In this document: piece after piece, positions 16,200-25,111 of the stretch | How positions within the stretch are numbered: the first letter of the stretch is position 1 | Layout of the letters: every line of letters begins with the position of its first letter | Source: Vibrio sp. 10N.286.49.B1 | GTDB lineage: Bacteria > Pseudomonadota > Gammaproteobacteria > Enterobacterales > Vibrionaceae | Direction: 5' to 3' | Length of the DNA stretch: 64,000 bases | Assembly: GCF_002873335.1 (NCBI RefSeq) | Contig: NZ_MCUW01000012.1 | Location: 186,001 to 250,000 of the forward strand | Translations under genes and position numbers: made by a program | The notes under the pieces: generated by a model | The model's database searches: none | What the model was told of the DNA's origin: nothing | Seen by the model: only the letters and a program-made list of their open reading frames with translations

Positions 16200-17642
16200 T
16201 TAATGTTGGGGTTTGGGTTCTATACAAAATGTGGCTTGTATGCCTGCTGGCACTAAATCTTCATGAACCCTTTTCCACTCAGCCTGAGCTTCTTTGATCC
16301 CTAGTGGCTTGAAAAGCGGCTGTTTAACCACAAACTTCAACCAAACGACTGCATATACCATAGACAGTGCGACCATTACACCGACAAGATTGTAGATAGC
16401 TTCTGCCATCTCAGGAGCGGGGGCGATATTTAAAATGGCATAACCGATACCAAGTGAACCAATAATCTGCGGCACGGGGTAAAAACGTGTCTTATATGGA
16501 CGTCGCACGTTCGGATAACGAAACCTTAATATGATGACGTTGATGTGCGCGATGATGTAACAGAATAACCATGCACAACATGCTGCCAAGATGTACACAA
16601 TCAGATCGGGAGAGTTGACAATGCCACCAAAGAAAAATGCCGCGATACCACCGGACATAAACAAGATACCCACCCAAGGCGTTCGGAATCTTGGATGAAT
16701 TTTTCGAAAGACTTTAGGTAGCTCATGACTCAAAGCCATTCCATAGAGCATACGTGGAACCACTGCTATAACAGTATTGATCGTACTGGCGCTGGCAAAG
16801 ATTGAAACAATCGATATCCAGATCATGCCCGGTTTACCGAGCATCGCGAGTGCCATATCCACATGAGGATGATTAGAAGTGATAAGTTGCTCAGCGGGAA
16901 CATATTTTAATAACGCAAAGCCATAAACCAAATTCACGCCAAAAATAACAACTAGGCCGGCGATCATCGCTCGTGGGATGTTTTTTTCAGCTTTCTTGGT
17001 TTCTTGAGCCATAGGGGTAACAAACTCAATACCAATGTATAACCAAATAGCCAATGCAGTGAGGCTGAACACGCCCGACCCCATTGCATTAAAAGGAATG
17101 TCAGCCATTTCTGGTGCCGGGAGAGCACCAATTCCGGTCAACCCAATAATCCCTAATAACGCAATGGAGATAATCATGGTTAACGTAAAGACAATTTGCA
17201 GTTTCGCAAATATATCGACCCCAACAATGTTCATCACCATTAGAAAACCTAGAATAAGCCCCCCGAGTAAGACGGGTGATAAACTAGGGAAAAAGGTTTC
17301 TGTTAATACGGAGCCTGCAACCGTCAACTCAGCAGGTGCAGCTAGCAAGTTAGGCACTAAATAGCCTAGTAACGTAGCAACTACCGCAGGAAAAGCCCCC
17401 ATTGCCACACGCGTGTAAGTACGAATTCCACCTGATGCCGGCATCATGCACGCAAGCTCTGCATAACTCTGTGCTGAAAAATGTTGCAGCAACCAAGCCG
17501 TAATCATTGCGATGACAAAACCACCACCTGCGATGCCCATCCCTTGACCTAATGACACTAGCGTACTTGATGCAACGACACAGCCAACCGCAACCGCGAA
17601 GCACGACCAAAAACCAAGGGTCTTTTTGAGGTTAGTACTCAT
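16200..17642 (-). CDS. APC-family amino acid permease
   Basis: The 480-residue protein has about 12 membrane segments with APC features: FWSCFAVAVGCVVASSTLVS in helix 1, and ACMMPASGGIRTYTRVAMG in the helix 2-3 region. It is expected to import an amino acid or amine with protons or sodium. AAGGAGAG lies six bases before the ATG at 17642. It heads a three-gene operon with a P-II protein and a 180-residue unknown. The 230-base upstream gap holds no gene, and I found no convincing RpoN element there. Confidence 0.85.
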   Translation of the reverse strand: MSTNLKKTLGFWSCFAVAVGCVVASSTLVSLGQGMGIAGGGFVIAMITAWLLQHFSAQSYAELACMMPASGGIRTYTRVAMGAFPAVVATLLGYLVPNLLAAPAELTVAGSVLTETFFPSLSPVLLGGLILGFLMVMNIVGVDIFAKLQIVFTLTMIISIALLGIIGLTGIGALPAPEMADIPFNAMGSGVFSLTALAIWLYIGIEFVTPMAQETKKAEKNIPRAMIAGLVVIFGVNLVYGFALLKYVPAEQLITSNHPHVDMALAMLGKPGMIWISIVSIFASASTINTVIAVVPRMLYGMALSHELPKVFRKIHPRFRTPWVGILFMSGGIAAFFFGGIVNSPDLIVYILAACCAWLFCYIIAHINVIILRFRYPNVRRPYKTRFYPVPQIIGSLGIGYAILNIAPAPEMAEAIYNLVGVMVALSMVYAVVWLKFVVKQPLFKPLGIKEAQAEWKRVHEDLVPAGIQATFCIEPKPQH

Positions 17643-17873
17643 TATTGTCTCTCCTTGTACATTTACTGAGGCTCAATCTAAACACTCACCTTACCGTTCA
17701 TTCAGCCTGTACCCAGATTAAGTTAATCGTCATCAAGCTGGACTATTTCCATGCTCCAGCCTTGCTAGATAACGGGATAATATTAATACTATTAACTGCC
17801 ATCGCTCCTGTATTGTATTTTCGCGACATGCTTTATAACTCATTCAACTGATGACACTTTGAATTATAAAATT

Positions 17874-19001
17874 CTATGCTCGATGGGAAAAACGCTCGTA
17901 CCCTAGCTCGCTGATATTGATAGAAGGCATTTCGTCGCAGGCAAGCTCTGCCAAAACGGTACCGACGGCAGGCGCTATGCCAAAGCCGTGACCAGAAAGC
18001 CCACAGCCTAAAATCAAGCCCGGAACATCCTCAACCTTACTGAGAACGGGGACCTTGTCCTCGCACCAATCAATGATACCCACCCAACTCCGCACGACCT
18101 TGGCGTGTTTCAAAGCAGGGATGTAGCCAAGGATGCCACGACATGTGTCCGCCGTGGCTTCTATTGGGGTATGGTCTGAAGCGCCGCTTATCAGCTCTGA
18201 GTTCAAAGGGGATCCACCACCGAACACAAACGATCCGTGCGCGGTCTGATGTCCATAAAAATCTGCCATGGCAGTGCCTAGCATTTGATAAAACATCGGA
18301 GGTTGTGCATCGGTTATAAGTGTATCAAGAGCAACTGGTTTCATTGGAACATCGACACCAACACTCTGAGAGATAGCTCGGCTTTCAAGACCTGCCGCCA
18401 AAATTATTCTGTCCGCCTCAAACTCGCCATCTGTCGTCATAACCTTACGTAACACGCCTGCCACCATTTTCAATGACAGTACATGCTGCCCTGTCAAAAA
18501 CCGAACACCCAGTTGGCGTGCGCCATTATGGTATGCCAGCGTTGTCTGCAGCGGGTTAGCGTGACCATCACTTGGACACCAACTTGCACCGATCACTTCA
18601 TCAGATAGATGCGGGCAGATTTCTCTCACCTCTTCACCGCTGATCATCTTTACATCGAGCCCTTGGTCCACAGCAGTAGCGGTCAAGCCTCTTAGAATAT
18701 CTAAGTGCTCATCGGTTTTACCTAAACGCAGATTGCCGTGCTGGTAATACTCGACGTTAGTTCCCAGCGCTTCAGAGAGGTGCGGCCAAAGGTTTTGCAC
18801 ACCATACATGGCCAGTGGGAGTTCGCGCTTGTCGCGCCCCGACTGACGTACCCCGCCACCGTTACGACTGGAGCCGCCGTAGCCAATCACCTTACTCTTT
18901 TCCAGAACGATGACCGACTTGCCTTTTTTTGCTAGGTAGTAAGCGGTGGAGCAACCGATAATTCCGCCACCTATGATGATAACGTCTGCACTTCTCTTCA
19001 T
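17874..19001 (-). CDS. FAD-dependent amino-acid dehydrogenase, DAO-family subunit (HcnC/OoxB-like)
   Basis: The 375-residue DAO-family flavoprotein starts with the dinucleotide motif VIIIGGGIIGCSTAYYLAKK. It contains GYGGSSRNGGGVRQS near residues 45-60 and ends with GLILGCGLSGHGFGIAPAVG, where FAD binding is completed. It is the catalytic subunit type found in three-subunit dehydrogenases for opines, D-hydroxyproline or glycine (HcnC). I choose the ATG at 19001, after an AGAGA ribosome site, over a TTG six codons earlier. The next two genes upstream encode the matching NADH-oxidoreductase-like and 2Fe-2S subunits, so the three form one enzyme. Confidence 0.85.
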   Translation of the reverse strand: MKRSADVIIIGGGIIGCSTAYYLAKKGKSVIVLEKSKVIGYGGSSRNGGGVRQSGRDKRELPLAMYGVQNLWPHLSEALGTNVEYYQHGNLRLGKTDEHLDILRGLTATAVDQGLDVKMISGEEVREICPHLSDEVIGASWCPSDGHANPLQTTLAYHNGARQLGVRFLTGQHVLSLKMVAGVLRKVMTTDGEFEADRIILAAGLESRAISQSVGVDVPMKPVALDTLITDAQPPMFYQMLGTAMADFYGHQTAHGSFVFGGGSPLNSELISGASDHTPIEATADTCRGILGYIPALKHAKVVRSWVGIIDWCEDKVPVLSKVEDVPGLILGCGLSGHGFGIAPAVGTVLAELACDEMPSINISELGYERFSHRA

Positions 19002-19092
19002 TATTTCTCTCTTCTGCAATGGTGCGGTAAATCCTAGCCGACTCCCGCGTATTCCAAGCGACCAGTGCTAACTTCTGTTAGTCAAGGCCGCT

Positions 19093-20499
19093 TCAGTCCT
19101 TGTCACCACCGTTGCTCCCAAAGCGCATATTGGCAAACTGCTCAATGCTCAAAGGCTTCAATGGTGTTCGAACTCGCAACGACCCAACATCAACGATATC
19201 GATTAAGCAACTATCCGCAATTATTTCTGAGATCGTTGCTGCACACATACGCCCCTGACACGGCCCCATCCCGGCCCGGGTTCTGCCTTTGATCTGCGTA
19301 GGGTGACGTGCACCCTGGCCGATAGCTTCTCGAATCTGACCTGAGGTGATTTCTTCACAGCGGCAGACCATGATATTGTCGCCTGCTGGTACTAAAGTCT
19401 GTCGGCTCGGTGGGAAAATATGGTCAAGAAAGGGGCGAATAGCTTTTTCCTTGTTGAGGTATATTTTGTGTTGTTCTGCAAGGCGGTCACGTTCTGATTC
19501 ACTTATTATCTGGAGCTTATAAGCACTATCAATAGCGGCTAAATGCCCCCTAACTGTCGCCATTGGACCTCCACCAATACCGGCTGAATCGCCAGCAATT
19601 GACACGCCTTTTACGCTAGTCTGTCCCCAAATATCAAGCACCGGTTTCCAGTATCGCTGCGGCTCATACCATTCATGCTCACAGTTTAATGATTCGCTCA
19701 AACGTATATTAGGGACAACCCCTTCGTGCAGTAAAACGGTTTTGGCATCGATATCCTTCTGTCTGCCACGATAAGAAAAGCGCAACCCTTCTGCTCGCTC
19801 TCCACCAATAACCTCGAGATCGCGACACCCCATGTAGAGCGGTACACCAGCACGTTTAACCTTCCATCGCATCTGTAGACCTTTCAACAGATAACTACAC
19901 CGGAGTAGAGCTCCTGGCAGGTAGGGAGCCGCCTTGATGTAATCTTTAAAACTGGCCGTTTCAACCATAGCCGCAATTTCAACGCCATTGTCCACCAGAT
20001 GACAGGCAGCTAGCAGCAACAGGGGTCCGCTACCCGCGATTACGACGGGCTCATCCGGAACCATATCGGCAGATTTGAATAAAATATCAGCCGCCGCCGC
20101 CCCCATCACTCCGGGTAATGTCCATTTTTTCATTGGAACTGGTCGCTCTGTAGCACCGATACTAAGCAGCACACGACGTCCGCGTACCCGTTGTGTTTCC
20201 CCGCCAGACAACAGGTCAACATCGAAATTGTTGGCGATATTTATAACCGTCGTATTCGGTATATAGGTAGCACTGGAGGCTCTAAAGGTCTCAACTAATG
20301 GTTTGCCAGCGAAGTAATCCTTGCCGAGCACATCGACATTTTCCGAGCGACTGCGTTCCATTGAGCGATAGATCTGCCCTCCTGGCTCAGGCTGCTCATC
20401 AACCACTAAAGTCTTAAGCCCAAGATCTTCGGCGGTGACGGCCGCGGCAAGTCCACCTGGACCTGCACCAATAATAATAAGATCGTATTGATTACCCAT
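19093..20499 (-). CDS. FAD/NAD-type dehydrogenase subunit with BFD-like 2Fe-2S domain (HcnB/OoxA-like)
   Basis: The 468-residue protein begins LIIIGAGPGGLAAAVTAEDL, a FAD-binding Rossmann motif, with a second one near VVIAGSGPLLLLAACHLVDN. The C-terminal domain has the cysteine set of BFD-type clusters: Cys379 and Cys381 (CRCEEITSGQI), Cys414 and Cys419 (MGPCQGRMC). It passes electrons from the DAO subunit toward the respiratory chain in opine and D-amino-acid dehydrogenases. Its start overlaps the end of the 2Fe-2S gene by 8 bases. The cysteine spacing is identical to that in the fused protein at 52.9 kb. Confidence 0.87.
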   Translation of the reverse strand: MGNQYDLIIIGAGPGGLAAAVTAEDLGLKTLVVDEQPEPGGQIYRSMERSRSENVDVLGKDYFAGKPLVETFRASSATYIPNTTVINIANNFDVDLLSGGETQRVRGRRVLLSIGATERPVPMKKWTLPGVMGAAAADILFKSADMVPDEPVVIAGSGPLLLLAACHLVDNGVEIAAMVETASFKDYIKAAPYLPGALLRCSYLLKGLQMRWKVKRAGVPLYMGCRDLEVIGGERAEGLRFSYRGRQKDIDAKTVLLHEGVVPNIRLSESLNCEHEWYEPQRYWKPVLDIWGQTSVKGVSIAGDSAGIGGGPMATVRGHLAAIDSAYKLQIISESERDRLAEQHKIYLNKEKAIRPFLDHIFPPSRQTLVPAGDNIMVCRCEEITSGQIREAIGQGARHPTQIKGRTRAGMGPCQGRMCAATISEIIADSCLIDIVDVGSLRVRTPLKPLSIEQFANMRFGSNGGDKD

Positions 20500-20797
20500 T
20501 GGCTAGCACCTTCTTTCCATCCTGGCGATTGACTACCATTCCGTCGCTCACCTGAATGGCACAAGCCTGTTGATTTGGGACGCCATCGATCTCCATAAGG
20601 CACTCAAAGCAAACACCCATCTGACAATACCCAGCTCGTTTAACTCCGCTTATTGGCGAGGTTCGATTATACCCCGCCCCCGCCACCATCACTGAGGCTA
20701 AAACAGTTTCACCGACCGGAACCAGTAACTGCTTACCTTCAAAGGTGATAGTCACAAGCTCCGCAGCAAGACAGCCTTCATGTAACCTTTTCAACAT
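20492..20797 (-). CDS. 2Fe-2S ferredoxin-like subunit of amino-acid dehydrogenase (HcnA-like)
   Basis: The 101-residue protein has one plant-type 2Fe-2S motif: Cys58, Cys63, Cys66 (CQMGVCFECLMEIDG) and Cys79 (NQQACA). Small proteins of this type form the alpha subunit of HcnABC-like and opine or D-hydroxyproline dehydrogenases. The ATG at 20797 lies six bases after AAGGAG; a longer frame starting at 20827 lacks a ribosome site. It overlaps the next gene by 8 bases. Confidence 0.85.
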   Translation of the reverse strand: MLKRLHEGCLAAELVTITFEGKQLLVPVGETVLASVMVAGAGYNRTSPISGVKRAGYCQMGVCFECLMEIDGVPNQQACAIQVSDGMVVNRQDGKKVLANG

Positions 20798-20845
20798 ACT
20801 TAACTCCTTGCCAATACACAGAGGCATTCGTCCCCCCTGTCATTA

Positions 20846-21244
20846 TCAGATTAAAACTTCACACCCAACCATCGCTTCAAGCTCAATCTCAACCAACTGA
20901 CTTGGGCGATTCAGCTTAGGTGTTTCAACCATGGTGAACAGTGGACGGAATTCTTTGAAAGATTCGCTATATGCCATACCGACTTCATTAGCCAAGCCCA
21001 TATCGGTGACATAAGCCTTAACCTTGTAAACATCTTTGGCCTCTGCCTCTGCGCGAGCAAGGAGTTCAATAAACTTACCGAAAATGTATTGGGCCTGTTC
21101 GTAAGCAGTAGTGCCGTAAACAGAGCCGTCAGGTTGAACTGCAGTAGTGCCACAAATATGGATTTGATTGCCTATTTTGACCATACGTGAATAACCTGCG
21201 CTTTCTTCGAGTGACGTTCCTGATGAATAATTGATACGTTGCAT
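20846..21244 (-). CDS. RidA-family imine/enamine deaminase
   Basis: The 132-residue protein has the YjgF/RidA pattern: SAGYSRMVKIGNQIHICGTT near the start, the central VKAYVTDMGL and the C-terminal LVEIELEAMVG. RidA proteins hydrolyse reactive imines to ketones and ammonia. The dehydrogenase encoded just downstream would make such imines, so pairing is sensible. AAGG lies nine bases before the ATG at 21244. The usual active-site arginine is not where expected (the segment reads PKLNRPSQLVEIE), so activity may differ from classical RidA. Confidence 0.82.
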   Translation of the reverse strand: MQRINYSSGTSLEESAGYSRMVKIGNQIHICGTTAVQPDGSVYGTTAYEQAQYIFGKFIELLARAEAEAKDVYKVKAYVTDMGLANEVGMAYSESFKEFRPLFTMVETPKLNRPSQLVEIELEAMVGCEVLI

Positions 21245-21400
21245 AATGCGTAACCTTGTTAAAATAAGTTCAGAGAGGATCAAATCTGTTTAGGTATGCA
21301 GATGGGCATTAGTGGTGACTTAGACGAGCACCGAACCTTCCATAAACCTTCGTTACAGATTTGGCGGCATGGCTCCCTTTATCAGGAGCTATATCCAGAA

Positions 21401-22540
21401 CTATTTAAGTACTGGTTCATCCCAGAGGTTCAGTGAAACGCCGATTCCTTTTTCGACAGCGTTACGATAAATCTTGGTTGCCCAAGCAACATCTTCCACT
21501 GGCATTCCACCCACCGACATAATGATGATTTCCTCGTCACTTTTACGGCCGAGCGCTTCGCCTGCAACAATTTCTCCCAGATCTTCAAGCTCGTCAGGCG
21601 TCAAAGTTCCCTCATCAATCATGTCCATAAAGCGCATCCCTGCTAGTGGAATTATATTATGTGTCGGTTTTGGCACTTCTTCATACCAAGCTTCGTACAG
21701 ACCTGTGTTATCAAGCACTTTACGAACATCTGACCTTTCCATCCCCGCATCAAGTCGAACGCTTGCCGGCATAGCTAAGAATGCACCTGGTTTTACCCAC
21801 TCACGCTTAACCTCTGGATAGGTAGATGGGTCTCCAGTTTCACCTGAATTACAATAAGTAATAAGATCAGAGCCGCGAACGATTTCTTCAATGGTATCTA
21901 CTATCTGTACATTCGTTATTTGAGGATAAGTAACGGCAAGCCAAGTGATAAAACTGTCTAAGCTATTTTTGCCTCGTCCCTTAATTTTAATTGTATTAAC
22001 GTCTGGGCAAGCAGCGACGAAAGCAGCGACGGTCGTTTTTCCCATAACACCTGGCCCAAGCAAACCAATGACCTTAGCGTCTTTACGAGCTAAATAGCGG
22101 GCCCCTACCCCTGGTACAGCACCTGTACGATAAGCGGACAACAAGTTTGCCGACATGTAAGCTAATGGCGCACTTGTTTCAATATCATTGAGAATAAACA
22201 TCAAGATAGATCGAGGAAGCCCTTTTTCTCTGTTGGCAATATTGGACCCGTACCATTTGACACCACAGGTCTTAAAGTCGCCACCAAGATAAGCTGGCAT
22301 AGCCATCAAACGGCGGTCAGCGGTTGGCTTAGGCATGTCAAGAAAAGGGGATTCATCGGGAAACGTCACCATTGCTCCATGAGAGTCATTGTTGGCGCCA
22401 GCCATTCGGTAGTCACCTTGATGAAGCAGTGCAAACATCTCTTCCATCGTATCGACACAATTTGGCATATCGGTCACGCCGGCTTTAATCATGTCCTGTT
22501 CAGAAAGGTATATAAAATCTATCTTAGTGTTGTCTGACAT
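21401..22540 (-). CDS. Ornithine cyclodeaminase/mu-crystallin family protein (tyramine oxidase subunit B-like)
   Basis: The 379-residue protein has an NAD-binding core at IGLLGPGVMGKTTVAAF and the family substrate region RLMAMPAYLGGDFKTCGVKW. Its length, about 50 residues over ordinary ornithine cyclodeaminases, and its wording match proteins named tyramine oxidase subunit B. Members act as NAD-dependent cyclodeaminases or imine reductases. The ATG at 22540 follows AGGTGA by five bases. It heads the operon with RidA and the three dehydrogenase subunits, pointing to oxidation of an amine or cyclic amino acid. Confidence 0.78.
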   Translation of the reverse strand: MSDNTKIDFIYLSEQDMIKAGVTDMPNCVDTMEEMFALLHQGDYRMAGANNDSHGAMVTFPDESPFLDMPKPTADRRLMAMPAYLGGDFKTCGVKWYGSNIANREKGLPRSILMFILNDIETSAPLAYMSANLLSAYRTGAVPGVGARYLARKDAKVIGLLGPGVMGKTTVAAFVAACPDVNTIKIKGRGKNSLDSFITWLAVTYPQITNVQIVDTIEEIVRGSDLITYCNSGETGDPSTYPEVKREWVKPGAFLAMPASVRLDAGMERSDVRKVLDNTGLYEAWYEEVPKPTHNIIPLAGMRFMDMIDEGTLTPDELEDLGEIVAGEALGRKSDEEIIIMSVGGMPVEDVAWATKIYRNAVEKGIGVSLNLWDEPVLK

Positions 22541-22717
22541 ATCGTCACCTATATCCATATAGTTTCGGGTTTTATGCAGTACTCAATCCACTCTTAGCCG
22601 GTGTTGTTAGGCATCGTTTAACTTAAGGTATGAGTAATTGCTTTCGATACTATTTAGAACCCTCCAACCTGTATTGGATTTTTGCGACATCGGTTACTTG
22701 ACGTATTTAAAGAGAAA

Positions 22718-22734
22718 CTGGCATTCACTTTGCT
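22718..22734 (+). promoter_or_regulatory. Candidate RpoN promoter of the AraC-type regulator gene
   Basis: CTGGCATTCACTTTGCT matches the -24/-12 consensus (TGGCAY-N5-TTGCW) with GG at 22720-22721 and GC at 22732-22733, ten bases apart. The predicted start near 22745 lies 24 bases before the AraC ATG. A weaker element faces the other way (GG at 22589-22588, GC at 22577-22576), 24 bases short of the cyclodeaminase gene. No enhancer-binding protein is encoded nearby. Confidence 0.5.
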
Positions 22735-22768
22735 TTATTCACTTATCGGATTAAAGTGAGAATTGAAA

Positions 22769-23602
22769 ATGTCAGACTCATCATTGCTAACAAATATTTC
22801 GGGGATTCACTCAAAGCAGCCATTTTTCGTATTGAGTTCGGAGCAGTTCCTTACTCATTTACCCTCTGAAAATACTGAAGTCTCTCATTTTTACAGTTTT
22901 AAAGCAGGCCGTTCATACGAACCTACAATTGCAATCCCTGACGGTTGTATAGATATGGTATTTGACTGTGATGCAGACTCACCAAGCGGACAGATATGTG
23001 GGACTAGATTAGAAGCTGGATCGGTATTTTTTGAGCCTGGGCATCGTTACTTTGGGGTTAGGTTTGTACCAGGGTTTATTCCTGATTTTTTGACGGTTTC
23101 AGCAGAAGAGTTAATTGAATATGAGCATAATATTCAAGATGTTATGGCAGATTCAATGCCGCTTATTGAGCAGATAGTCGAGTCTAATAGTTTTTCACGA
23201 AAAGTGAATATCGTGAACGCGTTTTTAAAACGAAAAAAGAAAAGAGAACCCTCTCAACTGACCAGCCAGATAATTAGAAAAATTTGTCTGCATGGAGGAA
23301 ATATTCAGGTTCAAGATCTGGAACGTTTCTCTGGCTATACAACGCGAACACTGCAACGGTTATTCAAAAGTGATATAGGATTGACACCCAAAGGATTCAG
23401 TCGAGCAATTCGTTGTCAATCAGCAGTTTATGGTATTAATCACACTGATAATCTTATTTTTTCTGATCTTGCCATTGATCTTGGTTTCAACGACCAATCT
23501 CACTTTCTCAGAGAGTTTAAAAAGTTAGTGAATGTGACACCACTAGAGTATCAAAATAGAGTAAAAGAAAAGACTTATCTGGAGCGAATTCGTTGTTATT
23601 GA
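22769..23602 (+). CDS. AraC-family transcriptional regulator
   Basis: The 277-residue protein has a DUF6597-like sensing region at the N-terminus (IAIPDGCIDMVFDCDADSPS, FEPGHRYFGVRFVPGF). An AraC/XylS double helix-turn-helix fills the last hundred residues (RTLQRLFKSDIGLTPKGFSR and DLGFNDQSHFLREFKKLV). It is divergent from the cyclodeaminase-RidA-dehydrogenase operon and is its likely activator. I choose the ATG at 22769 rather than a TTG two codons earlier. Lower GC than the ureide operon suggests a different origin for this block. Confidence 0.85.
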   Translation: MSDSSLLTNISGIHSKQPFFVLSSEQFLTHLPSENTEVSHFYSFKAGRSYEPTIAIPDGCIDMVFDCDADSPSGQICGTRLEAGSVFFEPGHRYFGVRFVPGFIPDFLTVSAEELIEYEHNIQDVMADSMPLIEQIVESNSFSRKVNIVNAFLKRKKKREPSQLTSQIIRKICLHGGNIQVQDLERFSGYTTRTLQRLFKSDIGLTPKGFSRAIRCQSAVYGINHTDNLIFSDLAIDLGFNDQSHFLREFKKLVNVTPLEYQNRVKEKTYLERIRCY

Positions 23603-24114
23603 CCGCTCATTATTGGTGCGAACTGCACCAACAATGGATGGTGTAAGAGGTTCATTTGAATCGTCAAACTCCCCAAGGGACATTTTTAATTAGTTCGACT
23701 TCCACACTCTGAACAAATTGATCATCAAATTGAATCTTTTTCTATATTGCTGGTTTTAACTTGAAAAGAATGAGCCAAAGATCGCTTACTGCCGTATTTG
23801 TGAAAGAACCTCTTGCACCATGGGGACCTGAGGAGCACCTGATACTGGCCACGCTCTTAGAGTTCAACCAGAACAATCTTCGAAGACATTAAGGTTGATT
23901 ATAAACGGACGAGAAGGCTCGGTGATCTTTAGTATTTAAGCCCAGTTAACTGTAAAAAAACATAATATCGCTTAATTGAATATCAATCTGATTGGTGCAG
24001 ATCACTGAATTCTGCATCAAAATTTTCTTTCGCATATTTTATGGCGATGGTCATATTTAGTCACTGATTTATGAAGTATCTTAGAAGCTGTTATCAAACA
24101 AATGGCTGGCTCTA
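23603..24114. other. Intergenic stretch with insertion-sequence footprint
   Basis: No gene is visible in about 510 bases. The 39-base segment at 23841-23879 recurs at 28776-28814 with three or four differences, next to a truncated IS3 element, so it is probably the end of the same mobile element. A 7-base-pair hairpin with no T-run (TTGGTGC and GCACCAA) follows the AraC gene. Confidence 0.55.
23841..23879 (+). repeat. Repeat copy 1, shared with 28776-28814
   Basis: The segment begins GATACTGGCCACGCTCTTAG and ends CCAGAACAATCT. The second copy has T for C, G for C and T for C at three inner places and differs at the last base. Both copies sit among insertion-sequence fragments. Confidence 0.8.
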
Positions 24115-24732
24115 ATGATCTCTAACCTGATGCACTCACTTGAATCGCACGTAGAAGTATCTAGTTTTTCGAGGAAACAGGTGATTTACCGTAATGGCGA
24201 GTCTGCAAAGGTTTTTTACCACATCAAACAAGGTCAAATTGGTTTATACCAAGTCTCAGAAGGGGGGAAGGAATCTCTACTTAGAATCTATGGTCCTGGT
24301 AGTTACTTTGGCTACCGCTCACTATTTACAGGACAAAACTATCCGTCAACAGCAAGAGCAATGTTGAATAGCATCGTAGTAAAGATAAATGTAAACGATT
24401 TTAAATCTCTAGATGAGATAGCGCCTAATCTTGCTAGTTACCTAATGAAGGAAGTCTGCTACGAGCTTGGGGAAGCTGAAAAAAGGTTGATGCAGTTTAA
24501 CGGTTTCAATGCCCGGAAACGGATTCTTGACACTATCGCTTACTTCTTTGAAATGCACCCCGACTATCCGTGGACGTATCGAGAGATAGCGGAATACAGC
24601 GGAACGGATATCACCACCGTTATCCGTTACTGTAAAGGTTTAAAAGAGACCGGATTGCTGCGCAAAGACAGCCGTAAACCCACCCCCGTAGACTTGAATG
24701 TTTTAGCTGACTACCGACTATCACTGGTTTAA
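24115..24732 (+). CDS. Crp/Fnr-family transcriptional regulator
   Basis: The 205-residue protein has an N-terminal cyclic-nucleotide-binding-like barrel (QGQIGLYQVSEGGKESLLRI, GPGSYFGYRSLFTG) and a C-terminal winged helix (YREIAEYSGTDITTVIRYCK). The Fnr cysteine cluster is absent, so oxygen sensing through Fe-S is unlikely. The residues that hold cAMP are not clearly conserved either. It ends eight bases before two DUF202 genes on the same strand, which it may control. The ribosome-binding site before the ATG is weak. Confidence 0.85.
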   Translation: MISNLMHSLESHVEVSSFSRKQVIYRNGESAKVFYHIKQGQIGLYQVSEGGKESLLRIYGPGSYFGYRSLFTGQNYPSTARAMLNSIVVKINVNDFKSLDEIAPNLASYLMKEVCYELGEAEKRLMQFNGFNARKRILDTIAYFFEMHPDYPWTYREIAEYSGTDITTVIRYCKGLKETGLLRKDSRKPTPVDLNVLADYRLSLV

Positions 24733-24739
24733 CGTAAAT

Positions 24740-25111
24740 ATGACTAAGAAACGAATAAGAACTGCACCACGGTCATGGAGAGAAGAAGGAGAAGCCCCTG
24801 ATTACCGTTTTTCTCTCGCTAACGAGCGTACCTATCTAGCGTGGATTCGAACGTCTCTTGCACTCTTAGCTGGTGCTATTGCATTGGATCAACTCACACC
24901 GGATCTGGCGAACTCGCTGGTACGCGTATTATTATCATCATTCTTATGTTTATTCTCAGGAACATTGGCCTTATTTGCCTATCGCCGCTGGGCAGATAAC
25001 GAGAAAGCGATGAGAAATAGTTCGGACCTCAGATACACCCACTTTTTAAAAGTGATCAGCGGTACCATGCTGTTGCTGGCATTTATTATTGTATTAGTGA
25101 TAACCGTTTGA
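24740..25111 (+). CDS. DUF202 (YidH-like) inner-membrane protein
   Basis: The 123-residue protein has three membrane helices and the DUF202 start FSLANERTYLAWIRTSLALL, as in YidH. Its function is not known. It lies eight bases after the Crp-like gene and overlaps the next DUF202 gene by four bases, so the two membrane proteins are made together and may form a complex. Pairs of a YidH-like and a YidG-like protein are a common arrangement. Confidence 0.85.
   Translation: MTKKRIRTAPRSWREEGEAPDYRFSLANERTYLAWIRTSLALLAGAIALDQLTPDLANSLVRVLLSSFLCLFSGTLALFAYRRWADNEKAMRNSSDLRYTHFLKVISGTMLLLAFIIVLVITV

Noticed and set aside
17728..17760. RpoN promoter before the APC permease gene
   Set aside because: The best match on the minus strand (ATGGAAATAGTCCAGCTT) keeps GG and GC spacing but fails at most other conserved bases.
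17874..20797. Calling the three-subunit enzyme hydrogen cyanide synthase (HcnABC)
   Set aside because: The fold and order fit, but opine and D-hydroxyproline dehydrogenases share them, and the RidA and cyclodeaminase neighbours point to amino-acid oxidation.
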